Source: Symbiodinium microadriaticum (lineage: Eukaryota > Sar > Dinophyceae > Suessiales > Symbiodiniaceae). From it: 64,000 bases of DNA. Positions 32,296-40,585 of the stretch are shown here, piece by piece. Within the stretch, counting starts at the first letter, position 1. The number at the start of each line of letters is the position of its first letter. The stretch spans positions 1 through 64,000 of the forward strand of contig LSRX01001547.1 in the NCBI GenBank assembly GCA_001939145.1. Direction: 5' to 3'. The notes beneath the pieces are model-generated. The model had not been told where the DNA came from and ran no database searches. It saw nothing but the letters and a program-made list of their open reading frames with translations. Both the position numbers and the translations under genes were made by a program.

Positions 32296-32492
32296 TGCAC
32301 GCCCCAAAAGGAGTGCAGGCAGCTTCAATGCTCAATCAGGATCGTATCAGAAGTAACACCAATGAGGAGCGAGTAGGCACGGTGCAAGCGGTGCATGCGA
32401 TGCTCCCTTTTACACGGCAACCCCTGCCTGTGATCCAAAGCTTTGCAGACCATTCTGCGTCGAGAAGCATACGAGTGATTCAATCACTTGCA
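32296..32492 (-). repeat. 3' LTR, 197 bp
   Basis: In sense it reads TGCAAGTGATTGAATCACTC to GGGGCGTGCA. It differs from the 5' LTR only at 32383 (T here, C at 40759 on the plus strand). The pol stop codon lies inside it (32480-32482). GTGATTGAATCAC near its start is a small palindrome. Confidence 0.97.
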
Positions 32493-35400
32493 TGCCCCCC
32501 GTTCCCCTGGGTTTCAGGAGTAACACTCGTACAATCATTCTGCACTTGAGTCTGATCAAAAGGTTGTAGCCCTTCTTGTCGTCGTCTTCTGGCCGAGCGC
32601 ATTGCTGGGTCCTCCACAATCCTCCACATGAACCGCATCTTGTAGAAGAGCTCCAATTCTTTTGCTCCCTTTTTCGTTAAAGCATTTGCCAGCTGGGCCT
32701 CCGAGTGGACCCACCTGACGATCAGGTGAGTCGCCATCTGTGACTCCTTCACACTCAGCAGTTCCAAGTTGGACTTCTTCTCTGCCCCTTGTACTGTCAA
32801 GACTTCTGTTGACAGCTTGTCGTAGACGTTCCTGGAGTCTGTGATCAAGCAGCCGCCAGTTTGCTTAACCACTGCTGAAGGACTCCGAAGATTCACCTTC
32901 CCGTACTGCATTTCCGACCACTGGTAGCGCATGTAGAACAGGGAGTCCTCGCCGTTGACAGCCGCTTGCGTTTCCGCTGAGCCAGGGCTTCGGCAGCTGC
33001 GGTCAATTTTTGTTGAGTTCCATGACATGGGGCTGATTGAACACACGTCTCCTCTCAACAACTGTTTTGGGGCAGCTCCTATGAAGATACCTTGAGTGCT
33101 TCCATCCCCCACCCTGTTCTTGTTAGCAGCGTCCACCCAAGCATAAAACTGCATGTCCTCATCTTTATGCCTGAAGATACAAATCTTATGATCTTTTCTG
33201 GCCTTGGCATGCTGAAGAAGCAAATTAGCCTGGACAATGGTTTCAACGTTTGATCGCGTAACCTCCGAAAGCATCATACTGATCTCCGCCGATAGATGCG
33301 GTCCGGTTTGTTGCGCGAACCAACTCAGTCCGCCTAATAAGGCCCGGAGTTGGGTCTTCTCCCAGTCCGTAGTCTCTGCGGTTCTGTCCTTGCGACGCTG
33401 AGCATTGATGTGGATCTCCTCCAGGTTAGACAGGTAGTGAGGTTGGGAGAGGCTGAATCCTTCGTGAGTGGTCTCGATTAAGACTCCGCATTGAACAAAC
33501 TTGTCTTGATCCCAATCTCCCCACTTGAAACGCTCCTTGATCAACCGAAGAACCTCTTGCCATCCTTTATCCTCTTCGGACCCTCCAAACAGAAAGTCAT
33601 CCACATGCCCCGTAATCATCCCTCTCAAGACCCCTTGAGGACGCCACACCCAAGCACAGGCATCACTCCAAAGCCTTGTCAAGCCGATGGACTCCAAGAA
33701 CTCTGACACTGTTCGATACCACTCCAATGGCGCGTCCACTAATCCGTAGCAGGCTCGTTTGAGCCTAACTACAGAACCTGCTGGAAGATTCATACTTTCT
33801 AGAATCTCATCACAAGGAATGCAAAACAACTCTGTCGGATATTCGCGACCTTGCAAGAAAGCTCCGGTAATGTCTCCCTTCTGGATGCGCCATCTGCGGT
33901 TGGCTGCTGCTTGCAGGAATAACTGTCTTGTCTGACGCGTCATAACTGGGGCCGTTGTAGATCTAAATTCATAATTGGGGTCTTGGTACCCCAGCAAGAT
34001 TGCTCTTGCTTTGGCCTTGACGCTTCCGTTATCCTGTGGCTTCCACGTAAGTAACCACCTCATGCCAATTGCTTGGGTCCTGGAGGGTTTCAAGTGTTCA
34101 GGGAGTGCCTCGAATGCTTGGGCCGCGATAAAGTTGCGAACCTCTTTATTCTTTGCCTCTCTGAACTTCTCCCGGTCCTCGGGAGAAAGCCTCTTCTCAC
34201 TCACCTCCACTGCTCGGCGTCTGAGGGCTCCAACGAAATAGGATTGTGGATTGTTAAAGAACTTGTCCCAGCCGCGGTTGCTCTGCGGCATCTCGATCTC
34301 GATGGCCACTGCTGCTTCCTCACTGGACCAGAAACAAGTTTCTTCAGCCGCCCAGGCGTTCTCTCGAACGTCATCCTGCCACAATGCTCCTGCTGGGGCT
34401 TCCCTTTTTGGGCCATCCAGACGATCTCTCCTCTGGTAGGAGCTGGGCTGACTAGGTTCCTGGGAGTCTGGGTCCTCCAAGTCTAAGTCGTCTGGTTGTT
34501 CTGGCGCGGCACGCTTGCCGCGAATGCGACTGCGCGGTGGTTGAACTTCCGCCTGAACATCCTGTGCCCTTTGCCATTCCGGGGCAGTGGGCACTTCCGC
34601 ACTGATGTCCTCGTACTGGGTGCCGCCGATCTCTTCGGCGAGCCTGGTGTAGGTCCACGGCGTCTGATCTGAACAAGCCAAGGACTCCACGAGTTCCTCT
34701 CTCTGGCTTGCGGGCCGTAGCTGTTCCGGGCTGCACTTCATCAAATGTCGTCCCCTCACCACCCAGATTGCATGAGTGGGCCTCACCTCACCGCTCTCTG
34801 ATCGCCTGGTCTCCATGGCCAGAATCCTGGCCGGACCCAAGAACCGCCCTTGGGTTGTTCCTGGACTGCGCTTGCCCTTCCCGGACTCCTGAGTCCTCCA
34901 GAAATAAACAAGGTCGCCGGGATGATACAGGTGTTGAGGTCTCGTCCGGGAGTTTGCTGCCCGGCTTATCCTCTGCTGGGCTTGCCAATCGGCCAGAGCT
35001 TTCTCAGCTGTAGCTCTCAGCTCTGCTTCCTTCTGAAAATCCTCTATAGGCTGGCTTAAAATAATCTCCTCCTGTCTCGCTCGATCACCCAGGATCTGTC
35101 GCCCGGTCTCGTCGGGCGCGCAGCCTAAAACATGTTGCGCAGGTGAGAAACCCCGCACCATTTCCCGATGATTGAACGTGCTCACTGCCAGACTCATGGC
35201 TTGTTCCGCTGTCAAGCTTGCATCTTCTGTGCTCAACTTGTTGAGCACTGTCTTGAGTCCCTGGATGGCACTCTCTGCAGTGCCGATCTGCCAGTGAGCT
35301 TCCCCCGGAATGATGTCCAGGTAAATCTCATTTCTATCACAGAACTCTTCTACACTCGAGGCCCTAAAGCTTCCTGCGGGATCGAGCCTCAAAGAGCGTG

Positions 35401-38400
35401 GTTTTCCGAAGATCTGGATCCATCCTTCCGACAGAAAGTTCAAGCATGCAGCCGCATTGGGTGTTTGCTTATTTCCCTTGGTAAGAATTTTAGCAACGCG
35501 GAACCTGGAGCCTTCGTCAACAATCATCATAAAGTTCTGTGTTTCTCCAGAATTTGGGCAGTTCCAATGTCCTATATCCGCCGTCAGGGTGTGGAACTTC
35601 GGAGGAAGGGGTTCAAGGGACGCCAGCTGCCTAGGTTGGGCCTTCTTTCGTTCTTGACAAATGGGACACTGGAATTCTTCCGCCAACCTCAGCACTAGAG
35701 GATCAACGTTCCGGCGCTTAAGGGCATTTACCAGATTGCGAATGCTGCTGTGTCCAGTTGCAGCATGCAACAGATAAAGTTTTCTCTTGATCTCTTCCTC
35801 CAATTGAGTCCCCTTCTTAGCTCTACTCGGAAACACCGCCTGAACCTCAGCCTGCCCGCCTTGTTGGTCCCACTGAAAACCACAGTCCTGTAACATCCGA
35901 ACCTCTTCCCTCGTCACATGCTGAACCCCCCTACTCGTATACCCCCCTATTGTGATCCGGTGTCCTTGCCACTTCTGCACGGCATGCCACTTGCGAGCAT
36001 CGAACACTACCACCTGTTGTCTCGTACTCCGAAGGTGTCCTGACTTGTACTCGCCTGAGGAAAGCTTCTTGTTGAGGCTTGGGGCTTTGGGGTCGCTACA
36101 GTGGCCTTCTAACCACAGTTCTCCATGCTGAAAAGGAGTCACGCCTATCACGTAATTCAGGGTTCCGGGCAGGTTGTTCATGTCACGATGCACCATCATT
36201 CGACAGTCGTCATTCACCACCAGGCTACTACAATGAACCTTTTCAGATGACCAGTGTTGTAAATACGTCAGCAAGTATCTGCACGTGGTCTTCATCCGGT
36301 ACGTCATCCTAGTCACCCCATAATGGTTTCCATACGAATACGCGCCGAAGATGAGATACCTGGGCTTGGTCTCCTCGTGGGCTTGTCGAGGCCTACTCTT
36401 GTTGAGGAAAGGCAGGGTCTGAAGAAGTTGTTCACAAGACTTGTGCTTAAAGTCTTTCTGTTGCAGGAGTTCTTGGGCCTTCTGTTCCGACTGGTCCACC
36501 TGTTCCTGACTGAAGTCCGCACTCTCACTTTCATCCCATTCTCCTACTTCACAATCCTTCAACACTCCTTCCAAACCTTCACCCAAAAGACCTTGACCCC
36601 CCATCTCAAGCTTATCTTCAACTCCAGGACCCTCACTGCTTTCCAAATCTTGTCTACCCAACAAGCAGTTAGCACACGTCCGAGGATGATTGGGTAAGCT
36701 CAGGTCACCGCATGTGCAGAACTCTCCACTCCCAAAAGCCTGACACAAATAACTCGTTCCCTGACACTCCTGAAGAGTCTCCGAATGACTCATTTCCTGA
36801 ACCAGAACTCTAGCCACCCTGTACGCCAACTCCGAAGTATAGTGCGAGCTGCCGAACCCTGGCTTTCCAGTGCATCGTCCATGACTGTAGGTTCGGGGGC
36901 ATCTACAGGGTGCCTCAAAGGTTTCAGCCAACCTCTTATGGGTCGTGAGAATGCGCCAGCCTCGTTGGATGAGCTTTCCAGACTTGGGTTCCCTAAGGTT
37001 AAAGGCACATCCACTAGCGACCGCCTTGAACATACTGTATTTGTGGTGCAGCTGATTGAGCACGGGAAGACGCCACGCATCCGACCGATCAGCCAGCTCG
37101 AGTGTCACATGTATCCCCTTCTGAATGGCGTAGTGCATCACACACGAGCAACCCACAAATATCTTGATGGCCTCCCTACGCTTGGCTTTGAGGGCTTCGA
37201 TCTGGGCTTTGTCGGCTTGGTTACTGTTTTGCAACGGAGAGAAAGCACTCCCTGGGGGTCTCAACCACACGTGCTGGGGCCTCTCTACATCCATGCGCTG
37301 CATCACAAGACGCACACCGCTATCGCTACTTAGATCACATCCATTGTAAAGCGCACAACGGCTTGCTGCATCCTCTCTTTTTGCAACAGTTTGCACGGTA
37401 CTGGCAAGGATGCTGTCGGCCTCGCACGCACACTCCATGAGGTATGGACGCTCGAAGCCTACCAAAGATTGAAACAACTCCGGTACAACAGACCAAGCTT
37501 GCCGCTCCAGGGCCCGGGCTTGGTTGGGAGAAAGCTTCCTAATGCTTTGGCTTTTCAGCTGTGCACTAAGAATCTGAGATGCGCTCATAACTTTGCACAC
37601 CTCGGAAGACTCAACATCCTCCAGACTCACAACTCCGTCTCCATCTCCTTCTGCGGTGAGTTGCTCAGGACACTGAAGGAGCCGTCCGTGAGATGGCCCT
37701 CGTCGCTCTTGCCAGCGGTCTTGCGGGGGCGCTGGCCTTTCACTTCGGCCAACTCTTGGCGCACTGTCTCCAGTGCCTCCGCCATCTGAGCCATCATCTT
37801 CATCGTCTGGGCCGGTGTGGGATCTGCGCTGGATCGACTCCCACTGTCGGTCTTCGGGCTGGTGCTTCGTCCGCCCGGAACACGCATCTTCATGTAGCCC
37901 TTGTCCCGAGGATTGGCTCTCATTGCTTTTGGAGCCGGTTTCAACTCCTGATCGATGAGCCACTTCGCCAAACGCGCCAGTCTGGGATCCACGTGCTCCT
38001 CGCCATTCTCCCGAAAGGTTGTCTTGACCCAGACCGCATAGTCCGGGTGGTTCGTGATCAGCGTGAGGTACCTCTCGTCCGCATGCTTGCCGAACCCCAC
38101 GTAGTCCTGGCTCTCGGCGGGACACACTCGCCTGATCTCCTTGGTCGCCTTGTCGATCAGCGTGGCCATCACCTCGTTGCCCGTCAGCTGAAGGTTCAGC
38201 TCGTCGGTGCAGTACTTGATCAGGCTGCTCTTGAGCTTGCTGGCCTTCCGCAAGTCCTTGAGCATCTTCTCCATGTTGGTCGTGGCCTTGGCAGCCACAC
38301 CCTCGGAATCTGCATGTCCTTGTTCGCGTAGTTCCCGAAGCCTTTGCTCCAATTCGACTTTGGTCCAGCTCGTGGGTGCTGACTCGCCCAAAAGGGCCAG

Positions 38401-38668
38401 TTCGGTGCGAAGGTCGTCCTTGGTGGGCTTCGGCATCTGGCGTGCTCGGATTGCGTTGGTTTGGGTCGCTATCACAGTCCCCTTGGAACTCACAATGGGC
38501 TGCGACAGACATGGATCTCCTTCGGCTCGCCTGCTTGTCGTCGGTGGGCTCTAAAACTTCAGACTCAAGTACAGAAAAAAACTCGGTCACACTACTCTGA
38601 ATTCCTTTACAATCACTCCTGAAACCCAACTCACTACATGAATGAGCTTGTTGCAGAGTGGTTTTCAC
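32480..38668 (-). CDS. Pol polyprotein: accessory modules, integrase, reverse transcriptase, RNase H
   Basis: 2062 residues counted from an in-frame GTG at 38668; probably made by readthrough from gag rather than from its own start. Residues about 60-345 look out of frame (see the 37627-38493 ORF). From about 345 on: methyltransferase-like 436-625, Cys-rich 640-670, acidic linker 675-735, dioxygenase-like 770-915, integrase with H968, H973, C1001, C1004 and D1031, D1096, E1132 (exactly 35 residues between the last two), and a Pro/Asp/Glu-rich linker 1320-1450. Reverse transcriptase follows with D1599 in KGDITGAFLQG, YGLVDAPLEWY and HVDD at 1688-1691. RNase H has D1846, E1899, D1944, with Asn1995 where LAD.LTK elements carry Asp. 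The protein ends with TGA inside the 3' LTR. It copies and integrates the element. Confidence 0.93.
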   Translation of the reverse strand: MKTTLQQAHSCSELGFRSDCKGIQSSVTEFFSVLESEVLEPTDDKQASRRRSMSVAAHCEFQGDCDSDPNQRNPSTPDAEAHQGRPSHRTGPFGRVSTHELDQSRIGAKASGTTRTRTCRFRGCGCQGHDQHGEDAQGLAEGQQAQEQPDQVLHRRAEPSADGQRGDGHADRQGDQGDQASVSRREPGLRGVRQACGREVPHADHEPPGLCGLGQDNLSGEWRGARGSQTGAFGEVAHRSGVETGSKSNESQSSGQGLHEDACSGRTKHQPEDRQWESIQRRSHTGPDDEDDGSDGGGTGDSAPRVGRSERPAPPQDRWQERRGPSHGRLLQCPEQLTAEGDGDGVVSLEDVESSEVCKVMSASQILSAQLKSQSIRKLSPNQARALERQAWSVVPELFQSLVGFERPYLMECACEADSILASTVQTVAKREDAASRCALYNGCDLSSDSGVRLVMQRMDVERPQHVWLRPPGSAFSPLQNSNQADKAQIEALKAKRREAIKIFVGCSCVMHYAIQKGIHVTLELADRSDAWRLPVLNQLHHKYSMFKAVASGCAFNLREPKSGKLIQRGWRILTTHKRLAETFEAPCRCPRTYSHGRCTGKPGFGSSHYTSELAYRVARVLVQEMSHSETLQECQGTSYLCQAFGSGEFCTCGDLSLPNHPRTCANCLLGRQDLESSEGPGVEDKLEMGGQGLLGEGLEGVLKDCEVGEWDESESADFSQEQVDQSEQKAQELLQQKDFKHKSCEQLLQTLPFLNKSRPRQAHEETKPRYLIFGAYSYGNHYGVTRMTYRMKTTCRYLLTYLQHWSSEKVHCSSLVVNDDCRMMVHRDMNNLPGTLNYVIGVTPFQHGELWLEGHCSDPKAPSLNKKLSSGEYKSGHLRSTRQQVVVFDARKWHAVQKWQGHRITIGGYTSRGVQHVTREEVRMLQDCGFQWDQQGGQAEVQAVFPSRAKKGTQLEEEIKRKLYLLHAATGHSSIRNLVNALKRRNVDPLVLRLAEEFQCPICQERKKAQPRQLASLEPLPPKFHTLTADIGHWNCPNSGETQNFMMIVDEGSRFRVAKILTKGNKQTPNAAACLNFLSEGWIQIFGKPRSLRLDPAGSFRASSVEEFCDRNEIYLDIIPGEAHWQIGTAESAIQGLKTVLNKLSTEDASLTAEQAMSLAVSTFNHREMVRGFSPAQHVLGCAPDETGRQILGDRARQEEIILSQPIEDFQKEAELRATAEKALADWQAQQRISRAANSRTRPQHLYHPGDLVYFWRTQESGKGKRSPGTTQGRFLGPARILAMETRRSESGEVRPTHAIWVVRGRHLMKCSPEQLRPASQREELVESLACSDQTPWTYTRLAEEIGGTQYEDISAEVPTAPEWQRAQDVQAEVQPPRSRIRGKRAAPEQPDDLDLEDPDSQEPSQPSSYQRRDRLDGPKREAPAGALWQDDVRENAWAAEETCFWSSEEAAVAIEIEMPQSNRGWDKFFNNPQSYFVGALRRRAVEVSEKRLSPEDREKFREAKNKEVRNFIAAQAFEALPEHLKPSRTQAIGMRWLLTWKPQDNGSVKAKARAILLGYQDPNYEFRSTTAPVMTRQTRQLFLQAAANRRWRIQKGDITGAFLQGREYPTELFCIPCDEILESMNLPAGSVVRLKRACYGLVDAPLEWYRTVSEFLESIGLTRLWSDACAWVWRPQGVLRGMITGHVDDFLFGGSEEDKGWQEVLRLIKERFKWGDWDQDKFVQCGVLIETTHEGFSLSQPHYLSNLEEIHINAQRRKDRTAETTDWEKTQLRALLGGLSWFAQQTGPHLSAEISMMLSEVTRSNVETIVQANLLLQHAKARKDHKICIFRHKDEDMQFYAWVDAANKNRVGDGSTQGIFIGAAPKQLLRGDVCSISPMSWNSTKIDRSCRSPGSAETQAAVNGEDSLFYMRYQWSEMQYGKVNLRSPSAVVKQTGGCLITDSRNVYDKLSTEVLTVQGAEKKSNLELLSVKESQMATHLIVRWVHSEAQLANALTKKGAKELELFYKMRFMWRIVEDPAMRSARRRRQEGLQPFDQTQVQNDCTSVTPETQGNGGHASD
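32493..32508 (-). promoter_or_regulatory. Polypurine tract
   Basis: The sense strand reads AGGGGAACGGGGGGCA immediately before the 3' LTR, the position expected for the plus-strand primer. It is also translated as the last codons of pol. Confidence 0.7.
32654..33166 (-). other. Pol segment: RNase H
   Basis: Residues 1835-2005. AWVDAA, SAETQAAV and LITDSRNVYD supply three acidic residues. RWVHSEAQLANALTK has Asn where many copia elements have Asp in ADxLTK, which might weaken metal binding or be normal for this lineage. Confidence 0.85.
33389..34126 (-). other. Pol segment: reverse transcriptase
   Basis: Residues 1515-1760. It has the copia hallmarks MRWLLTWK, KARAILLGYQD, KGDITGAFLQG and ACYGLVDAP, with HVDDFLFGG replacing the commoner YVDD. 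Catalytic Asp residues are all present. Confidence 0.95.
35114..35788 (-). other. Pol segment: integrase (HHCC and DD35E)
   Basis: Residues 961-1185. The GAG-pre-integrase zinc site reads LLHAATGH...CPIC. The catalytic triad D1031 (TADIGHW), D1096 (RLDPAGSF) and E1132 (GTAESAI) is complete with perfect D-35-E spacing. Confidence 0.92.
35924..36361 (-). other. Pol segment: 2-oxoglutarate/Fe(II) dioxygenase-like module
   Basis: Residues 770-915 of pol. H827-R-D829 gives the HxD metal motif within VVNDDCRMMVHRDMNN. The distal His is H895 in VVVFDARKWHAVQKW, and R904 in HRITIGGYTSR suits 2-oxoglutarate binding. The order and spacing (66 residues HxD to His, 9 to Arg) fit the double-stranded beta-helix family that includes AlkB, TET/JBP and prolyl hydroxylases. 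All metal and cofactor residues are present, so it looks active. The substrate is unknown. It lies directly before the integrase zinc-binding region. Confidence 0.65.
36794..37363 (-). other. Pol segment: methyltransferase-like module, probably inactive
   Basis: Residues 436-625 of pol. HVWLRPPGSAFSPLQNSNQ (467-485 region) resembles motif IV of cytosine-C5 methyltransferases (PPC..FS), preceded by a GCDLSSDSG stretch and followed by helices and a CRCPRTYSHGRC Cys/His cluster (588-599). Gly473 sits where the catalytic Cys would be, so if the relation is real this copy should not methylate. The relation is my inference from motif shape only; it may instead be a lineage-specific domain. Confidence 0.4.
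37627..38493 (-). CDS. SAP-like and FGK-module ORF overlapping the pol frame
   Basis: 288 residues in a frame different from both gag and pol. Residues 22-57 fit a SAP-type helix-loop-helix (KDDLRTELALLGE...WTKVELEQRLRELRE), a fold that binds DNA or RNA. Residues 131-157 (YVGFGKHADERYL...HPDYAVWV) resemble the FGK...YxxW module of ExoX C-terminal/DUF3820-like domains. Residues 228-255 look coiled-coil. The composition is protein-like, whereas the pol frame over the same DNA is Gly/Gln/Arg/Asp-rich with no domains, so this frame is probably the real one here. In a functional element it may be joined to pol by two frame changes, or be made separately. The start Met at 38493 is only the first ATG; the frame is open further upstream to about 38545. 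Confidence 0.65.
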   Translation of the reverse strand: MSSKGTVIATQTNAIRARQMPKPTKDDLRTELALLGESAPTSWTKVELEQRLRELREQGHADSEGVAAKATTNMEKMLKDLRKASKLKSSLIKYCTDELNLQLTGNEVMATLIDKATKEIRRVCPAESQDYVGFGKHADERYLTLITNHPDYAVWVKTTFRENGEEHVDPRLARLAKWLIDQELKPAPKAMRANPRDKGYMKMRVPGGRSTSPKTDSGSRSSADPTPAQTMKMMAQMAEALETVRQELAEVKGQRPRKTAGKSDEGHLTDGSFSVLSNSPQKEMETEL

Positions 38669-38734
38669 CCCGTGTTCCGCTCGCTCTGGGACCTTCTCAA
38701 CTCCCGCGGAATTGGGAGTAGGAAGGAGCTGTCC

Positions 38735-38737
38735 CTA
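38735..38737 (-). promoter_or_regulatory. Single in-frame TAG between gag-protease and pol
   Basis: Sense context is AACGTC-TAG-GGACAG. The pol frame continues for 23 sense codons to the GTG at 38668 and beyond without another stop. The G-rich 3' context is reminiscent of readthrough stops of retroviral gag-pol type, but no downstream structure was established. A simple nonsense mutation is the alternative. Confidence 0.6.
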
Positions 38738-40585
38738 GACGTTAGCAAAACTGCTCAGACTTGGGACGGGTCTCGAAGTGGTTAAGCCTTTGGCCAGCCA
38801 GTCTTCTGTCATGGGAATGAGTTGATGTCCCGTCTGAGATCTCTCCACTTGCACAAGCTTCGCATCATCTAAAGCACGAAAGCACACCAAGTCAGACTCA
38901 AAATCAATCACGGCTTTCAGCTTGCGCAAAGTGTCAATGGACAATAACATTGGTCCATTGCCTCGGTCGAGGCAGTGGACTTTGACTTCACCAGACTTCT
39001 GGTCGGCATCGATCCGAAGCTGTACAGTAGAACTGCACCTATCCTCAGACCCGTTGCCGAAGCCAAAAACGGGTCTCTCCGAAAGATCAACGGAGAGCAG
39101 GCCGGTGTTGCCCTTCTTCTTGTTGTTCAGCTGCATGATCTTCTCCATGGCGTTGATGGAGGCTAGGGTCTTGGTAGCGCCACCGTCGATGACCGCTTTG
39201 CCTTGTTCCACAGCATCAGCCGTGCTGATGCCCATCGCCATTGCCTGGTCCAGACTAGTGCCAGCCTCAGTTGCGAGACCTGCTGCCATAGCCTGAGGAA
39301 GATCGCTGAAGCACACGAAGGAGGAGGTGGCGGATACGGGTTCCGCACTCTTTGCTGAGGCCGTTGGCGGGTCCGGGCAGTTTGCCACTCGGTGGCCGGT
39401 GCGGCCACAGCGAAGGCACACCATCTTCTCGTCTCGGTTCTTGTTGCCATCTTTGGAGTGGTTTCCCGAATTTGTGCGGAAATACTGCCTTGCCAACTTC
39501 ACGCTGTTCTGCTTCTGCCTGGCCTCACGCAAGGTCCGGCGAGCTTGGTGCATCGCCGCCATCGCTGTTTGGGCTTCCTGCTCTGCGTCTTTCCACTCGT
39601 CCTGCTGCTCGGCCTCGAGTATCGTGTCCGTCTCGGCAAGGAGCTCGTCGTCCTCGAGCTCGTCTCCACTGAAGTGCTCGCCGAGGTAGCTGCTGTTCTT
39701 GTTCCCATAGTCCCGGCGCTGTCCTTCCAGGACGGCACATTGATTCCGCAGCTCTTGAGCGACCCGGCTGTAGGAGAAATCTCCTTGGAGAGCTGTCTGA
39801 ACCACGTTCTTCTCCTGGGCTGTGAGCCCCGAGTCATGCAGGAGATACCACCCCTGCACGTAGTCCGGTAGCAGCTCGGGCATGATCTCTGCCTTCTCCT
39901 CTCTTTGCTCCTCCCAGGTCCAGTGGCTCCACCATGGGCTTCCCCACCAGTAGTTGTTCCACTGCTGGTACCCGGAGTTCCAGCGGTGGTCGCTCCATGT
40001 CTCATACTGAGGTTCCTCAGTGGCTGTCGTAGACTCGGTTGCTTCCCCGCCGCCGGTCTCGGCTTCTCCGTCCTCGGTACTGCGGTCGTAGCTGCTTCGG
40101 CGGCTCGAGTTCCACGCTGGTGCCCACGTTGGTGTCGAAGCTCCCCGCACCTTGGAGGAGGCTGTCTTCTGCAAGGGGCTGACTCTCTGCAGGGCCTGAC
40201 AAGCCCTCAAGTAGATCTCACTCTTGCGGGCGATATAGCTGTTGATATCCTCGTTGTTGCGTCGCCTCGATCCCTTGAAGTACTTGCTCAGGTGGTCCGT
40301 GAGGTCGGAGACCTGAGGTCTGCCTAGAGCAGCTCGGAGGTGCTGCATAAGGGTCATTACCCCCTTGTTGTGCGACAGCCAGTTTGGGGGCTTCCCAGCC
40401 ACCAGCCGTTTTGCTGCACCTTTGAGTGCAGCTGCTAACTTCGGTCCACATAGATAGCGTTTTTCGTAGGCCACTGATTGTTCCCACAGCAGGCTACTCT
40501 CCTCGTACTCCTGAAACGAGCCAGAATCCCCATCCCAGCTCGGCGGCCCTTCATGAGCCTTGCTGCCCTCTCCCATTGAGGACAT
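38735..40585 (-). CDS. Gag-protease polyprotein of copia element
   Basis: 616 residues; ATG at 40585, 86 nt downstream of the 5' LTR. Residues 1-135 form a helical, capsid-like region. Residues 197-224 are strikingly Trp-rich (nine Trp). Residues 230-360 are charged with probable coiled coil. A CCHC zinc knuckle lies at 390-403 (CX2CX4HX4C: CLRCGRTGHRVANC). An aspartic-protease-like domain starts at D467 (VIDGGATKTL), with DGGA in place of the usual D[ST]GA. The product should package element RNA and process the polyprotein. It ends with TAG at 38735-38737; the following frame is open into pol with no shift, so stop readthrough is the simplest route to Gag-Pol. Fused gag and protease as a separate ORF differs from classic copia, where gag and pol are one frame. 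Confidence 0.92.
   Translation of the reverse strand: MSSMGEGSKAHEGPPSWDGDSGSFQEYEESSLLWEQSVAYEKRYLCGPKLAAALKGAAKRLVAGKPPNWLSHNKGVMTLMQHLRAALGRPQVSDLTDHLSKYFKGSRRRNNEDINSYIARKSEIYLRACQALQRVSPLQKTASSKVRGASTPTWAPAWNSSRRSSYDRSTEDGEAETGGGEATESTTATEEPQYETWSDHRWNSGYQQWNNYWWGSPWWSHWTWEEQREEKAEIMPELLPDYVQGWYLLHDSGLTAQEKNVVQTALQGDFSYSRVAQELRNQCAVLEGQRRDYGNKNSSYLGEHFSGDELEDDELLAETDTILEAEQQDEWKDAEQEAQTAMAAMHQARRTLREARQKQNSVKLARQYFRTNSGNHSKDGNKNRDEKMVCLRCGRTGHRVANCPDPPTASAKSAEPVSATSSFVCFSDLPQAMAAGLATEAGTSLDQAMAMGISTADAVEQGKAVIDGGATKTLASINAMEKIMQLNNKKKGNTGLLSVDLSERPVFGFGNGSEDRCSSTVQLRIDADQKSGEVKVHCLDRGNGPMLLSIDTLRKLKAVIDFESDLVCFRALDDAKLVQVERSQTGHQLIPMTEDWLAKGLTTSRPVPSLSSFANV

Noticed and set aside
32480-32492. 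Possibility that the pol C-terminus belongs to a separate gene beyond the LTR
   Set aside because: The stop lies within the LTR and the LTR boundaries and target duplication are unambiguous.
36785-38331. Plus-strand frames of 182 and 212 codons across the retrotransposon
   Set aside because: Antisense shadows of gag/pol coding DNA; no motif, and the minus strand carries certain domains.
39327-40327. Plus- and minus-strand frames of 100-170 codons over gag
   Set aside because: Shadows of the gag-protease frame, which has a perfect zinc knuckle.
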